Assembly: GCA_020200135.1 (NCBI GenBank)
Contig: JAIVJI010000062.1
Location: 1 to 48,434 of the forward strand
Direction: 5' to 3'
Length of the DNA: 48,434 nucleotides
Source: Acidobacteriota bacterium
GTDB taxonomy: Bacteria > Acidobacteriota > Blastocatellia > Pyrinomonadales > Pyrinomonadaceae
Below are positions 8,291 to 17,226 of the stretch, in pieces; positions within the stretch are counted from its first letter, which is position 1; each line of letters begins with the position of its first letter. Made by a program: the position numbers and the translations under genes. The notes under the pieces are model-generated. The model worked only from the letters and a program-made list of their open reading frames with translations, made no database searches and was not told where the DNA came from.

Positions 8291-9040
8291 TCAGCGGAGC
8301 ACGTCGGACAGCCGCCGGCCGCCCACGAAGACCCTCACCGTGCGGACGCCGCGAAACTGGCGCGCGGTCTCCCGAATCTGACCCTCGATGCGCGGCGCGT
8401 CGCACACGCCCGCGATGTGGACGTTGCCCCTGAGCCTGATGGTCGCCACGCCCGAACGAAGTTGGACGCTCTGCACGCTCAGGTTTTCGCCCCGCCAGTA
8501 GTTGCCCAGCCCCCCCTCGTACTCGCGCGGGATGGCGAGCAACTCTTCGACGGCCGCGCGGATGGGTTCCGCGCCCGCGCCCACGGTGCGCGTGACGGGG
8601 ACGAGGCTGTCATCGCAGCCAACGCGCTGGCCGCGCCTCCCCTTGTCGTCGAGCGCGACGAGGTAGACCTTGACCTCGCGCCCCAACGAGACCGAAGGGG
8701 TCGGCTCCCAGCTTTCGAGCGACAGCCTGCGCCTGAGGCTCCGGTGGACGATGGCCGTCACGTGCCCCTCCTCGCGCCCCTCCCGCACGTTCATCACCAG
8801 GCGGTAGTTCATCCCGGCGACCACCTGCGCCTCCGCGCTCGTGATGGAGAGGAGCGTGACACGCCGTCTCGTCTGCCTTGCCCTCTCCCTGACGGCGAAG
8901 GCCGCGGCCGCGACCACGTCCCGGTCGTTCGTCGGGCGCTCGCCGTAGCCGCCCGCTATGGGACGCTCCTGCCCACGCGCGCCCGGCGCGCCCGCGCCGA
9001 GGATGAGGAGTGCCAGCACCGTCAAAAGAACTCGCTTCAT
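8291..9040 (-). CDS. Secreted cystatin-like/GerMN domain protein
   Basis: The ATG at 9040 follows GGAGAA. Residues 1-23 are a signal peptide ending ARGQ. Residues of about 25-105 resemble a cystatin: an N-terminal IAGGYGERP, a helix, and VVAGMNYRLVMNV, the cystatin QxVxG-type loop. The second half, from about 130, with GCDDSLVPVTRTV and a C-terminal repeat of short strands and helices, fits the GerMN (sporulation/germination) fold known in many non-sporulating bacteria. Cystatin folds inhibit cysteine proteases in eukaryotes; here the bond is only structural. GerMN domains are usually envelope-associated. Its place between a small membrane protein and DUF5715 points to an envelope function. 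Confidence 0.75.
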   Translation of the reverse strand: MKRVLLTVLALLILGAGAPGARGQERPIAGGYGERPTNDRDVVAAAAFAVRERARQTRRRVTLLSITSAEAQVVAGMNYRLVMNVREGREEGHVTAIVHRSLRRRLSLESWEPTPSVSLGREVKVYLVALDDKGRRGQRVGCDDSLVPVTRTVGAGAEPIRAAVEELLAIPREYEGGLGNYWRGENLSVQSVQLRSGVATIRLRGNVHIAGVCDAPRIEGQIRETARQFRGVRTVRVFVGGRRLSDVLR

Positions 9041-9146
9041 TGATTCTCCATGCCTTTCAAAGGTAAGACGGCGGGCGAATCCTTCGCCGCCGGGGGCCCG
9101 GCGAAAGACTCACCCGCCATCTAGTTCGTGCGTTGCGACGCGTGCG

Positions 9147-9425
9147 TTACGGGGTGGTGACGTTCGGGCCGACGCCGTAGTCGAAGTTCATCGCCCCGGT
9201 CGTGCCCGCGAGTATGGCGAAGAGGATGATGAGCACCGTCCAGATGATCATCAGGTTTCGGATGTTGAGCTTGCTCGCGTTCATCCAGCCCCAAATGTAG
9301 GCGTAGAGGCCGCAGATGAGCCCGAGAATCCCATGCACGACGCCGGCATTTTGGAACATCTTAATCACCACCATGATTTGGGCCACAATCATTGCCACAA
9401 AAACCACCCAAACTAGAATACTCAT
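9147..9425 (-). CDS. Small integral membrane protein
   Basis: This 92-residue protein starts at an ATG preceded by a very good ribosome binding site (GAAGGAGGATAG). Three hydrophobic stretches are visible, at about residues 3-25, 29-46 and 58-74, the second containing ICGLYAYIWGW. A short polar C-terminus, FDYGVGPNVTTP, follows. I cannot name a function. It is 53 bases downstream of the DUF2752 gene, and similar small membrane proteins are commonly found beside DUF2752 genes, which suggests a shared membrane role. Confidence 0.82.
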   Translation of the reverse strand: MSILVWVVFVAMIVAQIMVVIKMFQNAGVVHGILGLICGLYAYIWGWMNASKLNIRNLMIIWTVLIILFAILAGTTGAMNFDYGVGPNVTTP

Positions 9426-9478
9426 CCCACTATCCTCCTTCTATTTTTCTTTGAGCGGAAAGAATTGGGCCGCGACGT

Positions 9479-9910
9479 TCATCCGTTGAACGCACCCGGC
9501 AGGAATAACAGGCGAACCATCCAGTACAGGAGCAGCGCCGCGCCCAGCACGTAACCGGCCCTCGTGCGGCGCTCGAACCGTGCGACGAGACCCGCGAACA
9601 CCTCACGGCGCGGCGCGGGCAAGAGCGCCGCGACGGCTAAGGCTGTCAGCCCCAACAGCAGCAACGGCGCGAAGGCGTGTGCGCCGAGCGCCGCCGCGAA
9701 CTCGCCCCGCAACAGCGCGACCGTGCCGCGCGTCAGCCCGCACCCGGGGCACGGGATGCCCAACGCCGACTTGAGAGGGCAGGGCCATCCGCCCGCCCCG
9801 GCCGACACGGCGAGAACCTGCGCGGCCGACGCGGCCGTCACGGCGAGCGCGACCCTCCGGTCGAGCAAGAGCGACGCCAGCGTGGCGTCGGGCGATCCGG
9901 CTTTTGTCAT
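9479..9910 (-). CDS. DUF2752 family membrane protein
   Basis: The key DUF2752 motif CPLKSALGIPCPGCGLTRG is present, with the cysteines of PCPGCGLTR conserved. Several hydrophobic helices follow, and the protein ends RLLFLPGAFNG. I chose the ATG at 9910 (143 residues) because it places a predicted helix and the family motif at the usual distance from the N-terminus; an upstream in-frame GTG at 9982 would add 24 residues of low-complexity sequence. The function of the family is unknown. It heads a minus-strand operon with three further envelope genes, and a good promoter lies at 10046-10073. Confidence 0.82.
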   Translation of the reverse strand: MTKAGSPDATLASLLLDRRVALAVTAASAAQVLAVSAGAGGWPCPLKSALGIPCPGCGLTRGTVALLRGEFAAALGAHAFAPLLLLGLTALAVAALLPAPRREVFAGLVARFERRTRAGYVLGAALLLYWMVRLLFLPGAFNG

Positions 9911-10045
9911 AAATTCTGACGAGTGTTGCGAGCCGCGCTGCTTCGGCGGCCACGGGCGGCCAAACGCGGGTGCCGCCCCCACGGGCTGGAGAACGTGCTG
10001 TAAGAGATCGGCTTAAAGCTTGTAGAACGCGAGAAAGGACGGGCA

Positions 10046-10073
10046 ATTATATGAAAAACCCGCGAGAAGGCAA
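10046..10073 (-). promoter_or_regulatory. Sigma-70-type promoter for the DUF2752 operon
   Basis: On the minus strand TTGCCT (10073-10068) is separated by 16 bases from a perfect TATAAT (10051-10046). Transcription would begin near 10039 and leave a leader of about 130 bases before the ATG at 9910. An alternative TTGACT lies at 10080-10075 but is too far from the -10. Confidence 0.6.
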
Positions 10074-10098
10074 GAGTCAATTTGCGGCGCGGCGCCAC

Positions 10099-11082
<984 letters not shown>

Positions 11083-12099
11083 TCAGCCACGCCCCCGCGC
11101 CAGCTCCAGGTCGTCGAGCCACGCCGCCAGCAGCGGCAGCTCCTCGCCGCCGACCAGCGACATCTCGACCAGCTTCTCGTAGCACGCCATCAGCCCCTCG
11201 CCCAGACGCCCGGCGCCCGGCGCGAGCGTGAGCGACGAGAGCGCCTCGCGTATCGAATCGTTGTGCAGGTAGCCCGGCACCTCGTCGCGGAAGTCGCGCA
11301 TCAGGTTGTGCTCGTTGCGCTCCTGCCTGACGGTCGGCTCGTGGAAGAGCACGCCCCAGCCCTGCTCCCACGCGAGGCGCTGCGCGACGAAGCTGCGCCA
11401 GATGTCGGTCATGCGGAAAGAGCAGTAGGCCGGCAGGTAGAGGAGCGGGAAGGCTTCAGACCACCACGTCGTGTTCTGGCTGTTGAAGGGGCACCAGGAG
11501 CCCGCGCCCAACGCGACGCGGCGGTCGCGGCGGAACGACTGCGGCAGCTCCGAGACGAGACGGTAGACGGCGTCCACGTCCGGGTTCTCGTCGGCGAGCC
11601 CCTGCTGGATGGGGCAGTCGGCGTCCGAGACGGGAAGCCTCTCGAACTCGACCGCCTCGCCCCTCACGCGGTCGAGCGGGAGCCCGCGCGGCCAGATGTG
11701 CGCGTCGGTGAAGTAGCGGTAGGCGTTCACCCAGCCCGCGCCGCGGGACGTGGGGACGGACTGGAGCCTGCGGCGCTCGCCCCAGAACTCTTCGCGCGGG
11801 ACGTTGTCGTCGTCGGTCTCGGCGATGAGGGTGGCGCCGCCCCGGATGGCGAGCAGGTAGCCGAGGTTCTTGCGCGCGTAGTGGCGCACGGGGCACAGCC
11901 TCGCGAAGCGGAACTCTGTCTCGTACTGCGCGGCGAGCCCGTAGAAGTCGCAGCCTTCGAGCCGGAAGTCTTCGGGGCTCTTCTCGTCGCCGACGACGAT
12001 GAAGCGGTGGCCGCGCGCGCCCGCGCCTTCGGCCAGCTCGCGCAGCACCGGGTTCGGCCCCGAGATGGAGGTGACGACGACCGCGAGCGCTTCCGTCAT
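11083..12099 (-). CDS. STELLO-family glycosyltransferase (DUF288-like)
   Basis: This 338-residue protein resembles the STELLO glycosyltransferase family (PF03385 type), first known from plants. VVVTSISGPN at the N-terminus and LIAETDDDNVP, a DxD-like metal/nucleotide-sugar site, are visible. Further conserved aromatic segments are WVNAYRYF, PFNSQNT and YCSFRMTDIWRS. No signal peptide or membrane helix is seen, so it acts in the cytoplasm or at the inner membrane face. Its ATG overlaps the TGA of the GT2 gene by four bases, so the two are probably translationally coupled, and GDP-L-fucose synthase follows. The donor and acceptor are unknown; fucose is a candidate from context only. Confidence 0.8.
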   Translation of the reverse strand: MTEALAVVVTSISGPNPVLRELAEGAGARGHRFIVVGDEKSPEDFRLEGCDFYGLAAQYETEFRFARLCPVRHYARKNLGYLLAIRGGATLIAETDDDNVPREEFWGERRRLQSVPTSRGAGWVNAYRYFTDAHIWPRGLPLDRVRGEAVEFERLPVSDADCPIQQGLADENPDVDAVYRLVSELPQSFRRDRRVALGAGSWCPFNSQNTTWWSEAFPLLYLPAYCSFRMTDIWRSFVAQRLAWEQGWGVLFHEPTVRQERNEHNLMRDFRDEVPGYLHNDSIREALSSLTLAPGAGRLGEGLMACYEKLVEMSLVGGEELPLLAAWLDDLELARGRG

Positions 12100-12917
12100 C
12101 CCAACTGGTCCCGTTTCAGCTCGCCACCGGAAGAGGCGCGGGCCCTGCCCTCGGCGACGCGCGCGCGGAACAGACGCCAGAGGTTGCGCAGCGCGTCACG
12201 GAGCACGTCGTTGTTGACGCTGTCGCTGGCCGCGCGGTAGTGGATGGGGACTTCGGCGACGCGCAGGGGCTGGCAGTGCGCCTTGATCTCGGTCTGGAAG
12301 AAGTGTCCGCGCGAGTTGACGCCCTTCTCCAAAACCTCCTGAAGCGCGGCGCGCGAGAACAACTCGAAGCCGCTCGTCATGTCCGAGAGGCGCGTGCCGA
12401 GCAGGAGGTTGGCGAGGAGTGTCCCGCCCCGGCTGATGAGGCGGCGCCTGAAGGAGCTTTCGGTGATGCGCCCGCCCTCGCCGAAGCGCGTGCCGAAGAC
12501 GCAGTCGTGGCCTTCGAGCATCTTCTCGAAGAAGGCGGGCACGTCCGACGGCTGGTGGCTGTAGCCGGCGTCTATTTCGAGAATCCAGTCGCAGCCCGCG
12601 TCGAGCGCCTCGCGGTAGCCGCGCAGGTAGGCGTCCACGACCGAGCAGTTCTCCGGCGCCCAGACGACGCGGAGCTGCGGCAGCTCGGCCTCCAGCCCGC
12701 GGAGGATTTCGAGCGTCCCGTCACGACTGACGCGGTCGAGGACGGCGAAGAAGGTGACGCCGCGGAAGCCGAAGGGCTCGCACGCGGCCAGCACTTCGCG
12801 GACGAAGCGCGCGGCCGACGCGCGCTCGTTCGCCATCGGGCAGACCACGCCCAGGCTGATGTGTTTAGTCTTGGAGCCGAGGGAGACCGCACGCGAGGCG
12901 GCAGCGCTGCTTATCAA
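12096..12917 (-). CDS. Family 2 glycosyltransferase, dolichol-phosphate-mannose-synthase-like
   Basis: The protein has the GT-A fold order of polyprenyl-phosphate glycosyltransferases. LGVVCPMANE opens the domain, ILEIDAGYSHQP is the DxD-type site with an adjacent acceptor loop, FGTRFGEGGR follows, and GTLLANLLLGTRLSDMTSGF is the conserved helix seen in DPM1-like enzymes. The start is a TTG at 12917, the only reasonable initiator before the beta-1 strand. There is no C-terminal membrane anchor. It most likely transfers a sugar to a lipid phosphate carrier. Its stop codon overlaps the STELLO start. Confidence 0.86.
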   Translation of the reverse strand: MISSAAASRAVSLGSKTKHISLGVVCPMANERASAARFVREVLAACEPFGFRGVTFFAVLDRVSRDGTLEILRGLEAELPQLRVVWAPENCSVVDAYLRGYREALDAGCDWILEIDAGYSHQPSDVPAFFEKMLEGHDCVFGTRFGEGGRITESSFRRRLISRGGTLLANLLLGTRLSDMTSGFELFSRAALQEVLEKGVNSRGHFFQTEIKAHCQPLRVAEVPIHYRAASDSVNNDVLRDALRNLWRLFRARVAEGRARASSGGELKRDQLG

Positions 12918-13027
12918 AATCCGTCCCGAACCTTCCCTGTTTAGTTTACCGACACGAACTCAAGCGACAGACTCTAACACGGGCGCGAGAGTTGCGCGAA
13001 ACGCCGGCCGCGTGCCCCGGCGACCCT

Positions 13028-14332
13028 TCAGGCGCCGCCCGAAGCCGCCGCCTCCGCCGCGCCCGCGCGTAAGCCCTCCCACGCGCGCTTCGCCAGGAAG
13101 ACCCAGAGGCCGAAGGCCGCGAAGAACTTGACGGCGTTCAAAAGCGCCAGCGGCCCCTTGATGTGGAACATCTCGTCGCGCGGGAAGTCCCACGCGAGGA
13201 CGAAGAGAGCCGCCACGACCGCGACCGCCACGGGTGCGCGCACGCGACCGCGCAGGAGGAAGTCGATGGCGAAGAGCGCCGCCGGCAGTGCGTAAACCAG
13301 GTGGTGTTCCCACGAGAGCGGCGCCACCAGAAATATCATCAGCAGGAAGAGCGCGAACTCGAAGTCGAGCGTCTTCGCGCTCGTCCCACGGCGCACCGAG
13401 AAATACGAGAGGCCGACCGTCGCGGCGCCGACCGCGCCCGCGAGCAGGTAGGTGAGCGGCCTCGTCAGCCACCACGTCGGCATCCCGAGGAGCGTGTGCG
13501 TCCGGTCCTGCACGAAGAGCAGGAAGCCGTTGATGCTGTGGTTCCACGGCTCGGCCGGCAGGAAGAGGTTGAACGGCCGCAGGCCGTAGCCGCCCGTCGG
13601 CAGGACGTTCCGCGCCCAGTCTCCCCAGAGACTTTCGGGCAGCACCAGCCACGCGGCCAGCGCGTACAGACCCAGCAGCCCCACGACCGCCGCCGCCGCC
13701 CCGTACCGCTTCCTGACGACGAGCAGCGGCAGCAGGAGCACCGGGTAAGTCTTCAGCAGTATCGCCAGCGACAAAGGCACCGCGACGCTAAGCGCGTGGC
13801 CGCCCCGCTTGAGCGCGAGCCAGCTCACGCAGACCAGCGCCAGCACGATCAAGTTTATCTGCCCCCACGCGAAGTTATCAGCGATGGGGTAGTAGTTCAG
13901 TACGTAAACGGTCATCAGCGCGGCCGCGAAGCCCGGCGGCGCGTGCGGCCGCCCGAACGGCGCGATGCGCAGGAAGAAGAGGTAGAGGATGAGGAGCAGG
14001 CTGGCGTGGCTCGCGACGAGCAGCCGCACCTTCGCCGCATCGTATGTGACCGCCGAGAAGGGGTAGAAGAGGAGCAGACTCGGCGGCGGGTAGAGGTACG
14101 GGAAGACGCGCCGCTGCTCTCGCCGCGCGACCTCGTCGAAGGCGCCGCCGACGTAGGGCGAGCGCCCCTCCTCGAAGACCATCTTCGCCCCCCAGTAGAG
14201 CGTCGGGAAGTCGCCCGGACTCTGGAAGGCGCGCTGGTAGCCCTGCTGGTACAGGTACGGGACGTAGAGGAGGACGAACAGGCAGACGAGCGCCCGCTTT
14301 ATCGTTTTGTCATCCAGACTGTTTATCTGCAA
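13028..14332 (-). CDS. GT87 (DUF2029) family membrane glycosyltransferase
   Basis: This is a polytopic membrane protein with about ten hydrophobic helices. The sequence PGDFPTLYWGAKM after the first helix and YLYPPPSLLLFYP match the DUF2029/GT87 family, whose studied members are polyprenyl-phosphomannose-dependent mannosyltransferases of mycobacterial lipomannan synthesis. I chose a TTG at 14332, which overlaps the end of the Nudix gene by 10 bases; a GTG at 14413 would add 27 hydrophilic residues and a much longer overlap. It probably uses a lipid-linked sugar, perhaps made by the GT2 enzyme encoded just downstream. The true start is not certain. Confidence 0.82.
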   Translation of the reverse strand: MQINSLDDKTIKRALVCLFVLLYVPYLYQQGYQRAFQSPGDFPTLYWGAKMVFEEGRSPYVGGAFDEVARREQRRVFPYLYPPPSLLLFYPFSAVTYDAAKVRLLVASHASLLLILYLFFLRIAPFGRPHAPPGFAAALMTVYVLNYYPIADNFAWGQINLIVLALVCVSWLALKRGGHALSVAVPLSLAILLKTYPVLLLPLLVVRKRYGAAAAVVGLLGLYALAAWLVLPESLWGDWARNVLPTGGYGLRPFNLFLPAEPWNHSINGFLLFVQDRTHTLLGMPTWWLTRPLTYLLAGAVGAATVGLSYFSVRRGTSAKTLDFEFALFLLMIFLVAPLSWEHHLVYALPAALFAIDFLLRGRVRAPVAVAVVAALFVLAWDFPRDEMFHIKGPLALLNAVKFFAAFGLWVFLAKRAWEGLRAGAAEAAASGGA

Positions 14333-14739
14333 ATGAGTTCGACTATCGACTCGAAAAATTCCCGATCCTTCGGGTGGGTCAGCAGCGAGGCGACGCGCCC
14401 CTTCTCGACCCACGCCGCCTCGGGGTTCTCGGGGTCTACGGGCTTGAGCACGGTCTCGGAAGTCCTGAAGAGGAACAGGTGGATGGTCTTCAGCTCGGAC
14501 GCGTCCTCGCCGCCGTCGCGGCCGAGGCGAGGCCGGGAGTAGCTGCCGAGGGTCCGCAACAGCTCCAGTTGGCTGACGCCCGACTCCTCGTAAATCTCCC
14601 GCCGCGCGGCCGCCAGAAGGCTCTCGCCCTCCTCGACGTGCCCCTTCGGCAGAGACCAGCTCGTCCCGTGCTGGCTGACCAGCAGCACGCGCCCCTCCGC
14701 GTCGAGCACCACGCCGCCCGCACTCTCCGTCTGAATCAT
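14323..14739 (-). CDS. Nudix hydrolase
   Basis: The 138-residue protein carries a complete Nudix box from Gly33 to Val55 (GHVEEGESLLAAARREIYEE then SGV), with every consensus residue in place, so metal-dependent hydrolysis of a nucleoside diphosphate derivative is likely. SAGGVVLDAEGRVLLV is the usual N-terminal strand pair. The substrate cannot be told from sequence; a nucleotide sugar would suit the glycan genes downstream, and a housecleaning role is equally possible. It begins 23 bases after a relic TonB domain, and its end overlaps the GT87 start. Confidence 0.88.
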   Translation of the reverse strand: MIQTESAGGVVLDAEGRVLLVSQHGTSWSLPKGHVEEGESLLAAARREIYEESGVSQLELLRTLGSYSRPRLGRDGGEDASELKTIHLFLFRTSETVLKPVDPENPEAAWVEKGRVASLLTHPKDREFFESIVELICR

Positions 14740-14762
14740 AATCGATAAAAGCCCACGCCGCG

Positions 14763-14915
14763 TCAGTAGAGCGAGAAGCCGTAGACGACGCGCACGCGCA
14801 CCGAGACTATCTCGTCGTCCTTCTTCCCCGGGTCGAACCTCATGCGGCGCGCGGCGCGCACCGCCGACTCGGAGAGCCCCCCGCGCAGCAATCTACCACC
14901 GACGGCGGAAACCCT
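14763..14915 (-). pseudogene. Relic of a TonB C-terminal domain
   Basis: Directly after the TAG of the phosphotransferase gene, and in the same frame, 50 codons read GGLSESAVRAARRMRFDPGK and end VRVVYGFSLY before a stop. This is the last third of a TonB/TolA C-terminal domain: helix with AARRMRF, then two strands. The intact TonB-domain protein at 32503 ends ILFFPAVKDG...LEYNFNLY in the same pattern. There is no start codon, signal peptide or linker, so it is a fragment. Readthrough of one TAG would fuse it to the phosphotransferase, which I regard as chance. Confidence 0.65.
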
Positions 14916-15863
14916 CTAACGCCCGACGCCCGCCAAACACCTGCGCGCCGCCGCACGCGCGTGTTCGACGTAATCGCCCAGGTCTTCGACCCGGCGGTCG
15001 AGCGCCCAGCGGAGCTTGTCGAACGCGCGCAGCGTCAGCAGGGCTTCAAGCTCCGGCATCATCCTTTCCAGTTCCGCCGGCGAAATCCCGTAGCCGTCGA
15101 GGAACGCGCGAAAATCTTCGGCGCCGGGGTCGCCCTCCGTCATGCTCTCCTTCAAAATCTGAATCAGGTCGTGGTGCGGGACGGCGGCGGCCTCGGCCGA
15201 GCCCCAGTCGAGCAGCGTCACGCGGCCGTCCGCGCCGACGATGGTGTTCCTCAAAGAAAGGTCGCCGTGGTTGAGCCCGAAGTCGAACTCGCGCACGCGC
15301 AAGTCCGCGAAGACTTCCCGCACGGCCCTCGACTCGGCGCGCGTGACGACCTCGAGGTCGAGCAGCGGGTCGTCTTCGTTCAGGCTCTCGACGTTGTATT
15401 CGAGGTGGCGCGACCAGGACTCACGCGCGTCGCCCCCAAGAATCTCTGACAGCTTGAGCCCGAGCCCCGGCACGGCGGCGGAGTGGATGAGTTTGGCGTA
15501 GCCGCCGAGCGCGCGCCAGATGTCGGCCCTCGCCGAAGGCACGTCGCGCCCCTCGTCGCCCGCGACGAACGACTCGACCATGTAGGCGTGACGCCCGCGC
15601 CGCCCCACCCGGAGCACTTCGGGAACGGGGATGCCGAGCGCGGCCGCGCGCCCGATGCACCAGGCTTCCTTCACGTACTCGTCCGCCGCTTCGGCGCGGT
15701 CGCTCAGACGGACGACGACCTTGCGCCCCGGCGACTCCACGAAGAAGACCTTGTTGACGGTGCCCTTGCCGGCGACGTGCGTCGTGCGCGCCGCCGGCCC
15801 GCCGAACAGCCCGGCGGCGATTGCCGCCGCCAAACGCGCCTCGTCGCTCAACCCGTCGGCCAT
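14916..15863 (-). CDS. APH/choline kinase-family phosphotransferase
   Basis: This is a full-length 315-residue enzyme of the aminoglycoside phosphotransferase fold. GKGTVNKVFFVE is the ATP loop, VVVRLSDR contains the strand after it, LNHGDLSLRNTIV is the catalytic loop (His, Asp, Asn), and LLDWGSAE is the metal-binding motif. The ATG at 15863 is used; the frame stays open further upstream, but only over the neighbouring acetyltransferase gene. Substrates of the family range from aminoglycosides to choline, homoserine and sugars, and resistance should not be assumed. It follows the N-acetyltransferase gene by 26 bases, and the three minus-strand genes from 17075 down look like one operon. Confidence 0.87.
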   Translation of the reverse strand: MADGLSDEARLAAAIAAGLFGGPAARTTHVAGKGTVNKVFFVESPGRKVVVRLSDRAEAADEYVKEAWCIGRAAALGIPVPEVLRVGRRGRHAYMVESFVAGDEGRDVPSARADIWRALGGYAKLIHSAAVPGLGLKLSEILGGDARESWSRHLEYNVESLNEDDPLLDLEVVTRAESRAVREVFADLRVREFDFGLNHGDLSLRNTIVGADGRVTLLDWGSAEAAAVPHHDLIQILKESMTEGDPGAEDFRAFLDGYGISPAELERMMPELEALLTLRAFDKLRWALDRRVEDLGDYVEHARAAARRCLAGVGR

Positions 15864-15889
15864 CCTTCCGCACGCGTCGCGCGGCGCTC

Positions 15890-16672
15890 TCACGCGCGCA
15901 TCACGACGCCGAAGTGCTCGCGCAGCGCCTCCGCGTACTCTTCCTCGCCGGCCAGCCCGCGCTCGTGCCGGCCGTCGACGCCGGTCGTGATGAGGCGCAG
16001 CCCGCTCAGCGTCACGCGCCCGCCTTCGGGCGTCAGCCGCGTGCAGATGCGGTTGCGCGTGAAGTGCGACTCGGGCGAGGTCTGCTGGAAGTGACACCGC
16101 TCGGCGTAGTCGGCGTAGACGTGCGGCGTCAGCGTGAAGCTGTACTGCGCGACCCACTCGCCGCCCGGCTCCTTCTGAAAAAGAACCAGGCGGCCGCCGC
16201 CCTCCGCGATGCGGTAGGAGCGCGAGCCCTGCCGCTGCTCGCCGCGCTCGTCGAGTCTGAGCGGCTCGACGAACGAGTCGCCGAAGCCCACGTCGGCCAG
16301 CCAGCGTTCTTCGAGTTCGACGAGCAGCGCCATGTGGTCGAACTCCGGGCCGAACTCGCCTTCGCCATGCATCACGCCGGCCGAGAGCATCTCGACCTCG
16401 AAGCCGAGCGAGCGCAGCAGCGCGGCGAACATCCCGTTCAGCTCGTAGCAGAATCCGCCGCGACGCCGCGCGACGATTTTCTCGAAGAGCGCCGCGTCGT
16501 CGAGCACGACGGGCTCGGCGGCGTGGATGCTCAAATTCTCGAACGGCACCGCGAGCAGGTGCGCGACGTGCAGTCCGCGCAGCGTCTCGGCCGTCGGCTC
16601 GACCGGGCCTCTGTAATTGATGCGTTCGAGGTATGCGGCCGTGTCCAACCCGTCTCTCCTTCTATGAGTCAT
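15890..16672 (-). CDS. Arylamine N-acetyltransferase
   Basis: The catalytic triad of the NAT family is complete: Cys75 in RRGGFCYELNG, His113 in EFDHMALL, and Asp127 in WLADVGFGDSF, with spacing like that of characterised bacterial NATs. FENLSIH near residue 45 is also typical. The enzyme transfers acetyl from acetyl-CoA to arylamines or hydrazines, and some relatives act in polyketide or amide synthesis. The ATG at 16672 overlaps the last 11 bases of the GNAT gene. Length, 260 residues, is normal. No signal peptide, so it is cytoplasmic. Confidence 0.93.
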   Translation of the reverse strand: MTHRRRDGLDTAAYLERINYRGPVEPTAETLRGLHVAHLLAVPFENLSIHAAEPVVLDDAALFEKIVARRRGGFCYELNGMFAALLRSLGFEVEMLSAGVMHGEGEFGPEFDHMALLVELEERWLADVGFGDSFVEPLRLDERGEQRQGSRSYRIAEGGGRLVLFQKEPGGEWVAQYSFTLTPHVYADYAERCHFQQTSPESHFTRNRICTRLTPEGGRVTLSGLRLITTGVDGRHERGLAGEEEYAEALREHFGVVMRA

Positions 16673-17075
16673 TCCTCAACCACCGGCCGACGACCTTGCT
16701 CATCCCGGTCGGGTGCTCCTCGAAGCCGAGCCGTCGGTAGAAGCCGGCGGCGCTCTCGGTGAAGAGATAGACGTGCTGCCCGCGCAGGCGAGATTCGAGC
16801 GTCGCCAGCATCGCCCGCGCGACGCCGCGCTTGCGGTACGGCGCGTGTGTCCACACGTCGATGACGTAGCCGTTACACACGCCGTCCGACAGCGCGCGCG
16901 CGGTGCCGACGATGGTCTCGCCGTCGAAGGCGACCACCGCGACGTGGCTGTTCTCGAACGACACGCGCAACTGCTCGGGCGTGCGCCCGTTGTCGAAGTC
17001 GTCGCCCGAAAGCGTCGCCTTCATCTGCTCCCAATCGACGCCGCCGAGGTCTGTCCTGTAGGTTATCTCGCCCAA
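16662..17075 (-). CDS. GNAT family N-acetyltransferase
   Basis: The 137-residue protein has the GNAT core: VAVVAFDGETIVGTARAL (strands 2-4), VIDVWTHAPYRKRGVARAML, the acetyl-CoA-binding Q/RxxGxA-type loop, and YLFTESAAGFYRRLGFEE at the end. The substrate is unknown. The gene is first in a three-gene run with the arylamine N-acetyltransferase and a phosphotransferase, and its end overlaps the next start. The 151 bases between it and the MFS gene form a divergent promoter region, though I cannot point to a clear -35/-10 pair there. Confidence 0.88.
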   Translation of the reverse strand: MGEITYRTDLGGVDWEQMKATLSGDDFDNGRTPEQLRVSFENSHVAVVAFDGETIVGTARALSDGVCNGYVIDVWTHAPYRKRGVARAMLATLESRLRGQHVYLFTESAAGFYRRLGFEEHPTGMSKVVGRWLRNDS

Positions 17076-17226
17076 CGGAGTGCCCCCCCTTTCAACGCCT
17101 CGGCCTGTTCAACCGCGGCCGGGTCGGGTTATCTTACTTCCACACAAAAGCCTTTGGAAGCCGCGTCGCGGGGCGGCACCCGCGGGCGAGCACGACTGAC
17201 AGACCCTTTCAACAAAAGAGACTCGG

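Noticed and set aside
6944..9043. A 699-codon plus-strand frame over the DUF5715 and cystatin/GerMN genes
   Set aside because: It spans two genes and their gap on the opposite strand and has no motif; both minus-strand genes have signal or membrane segments and family patterns.
14916..16157. A 413-residue version of the phosphotransferase starting at 16157
   Set aside because: The additional residues are read out of frame across the arylamine N-acetyltransferase gene, and are Arg/Ala-rich without similarity to the family.
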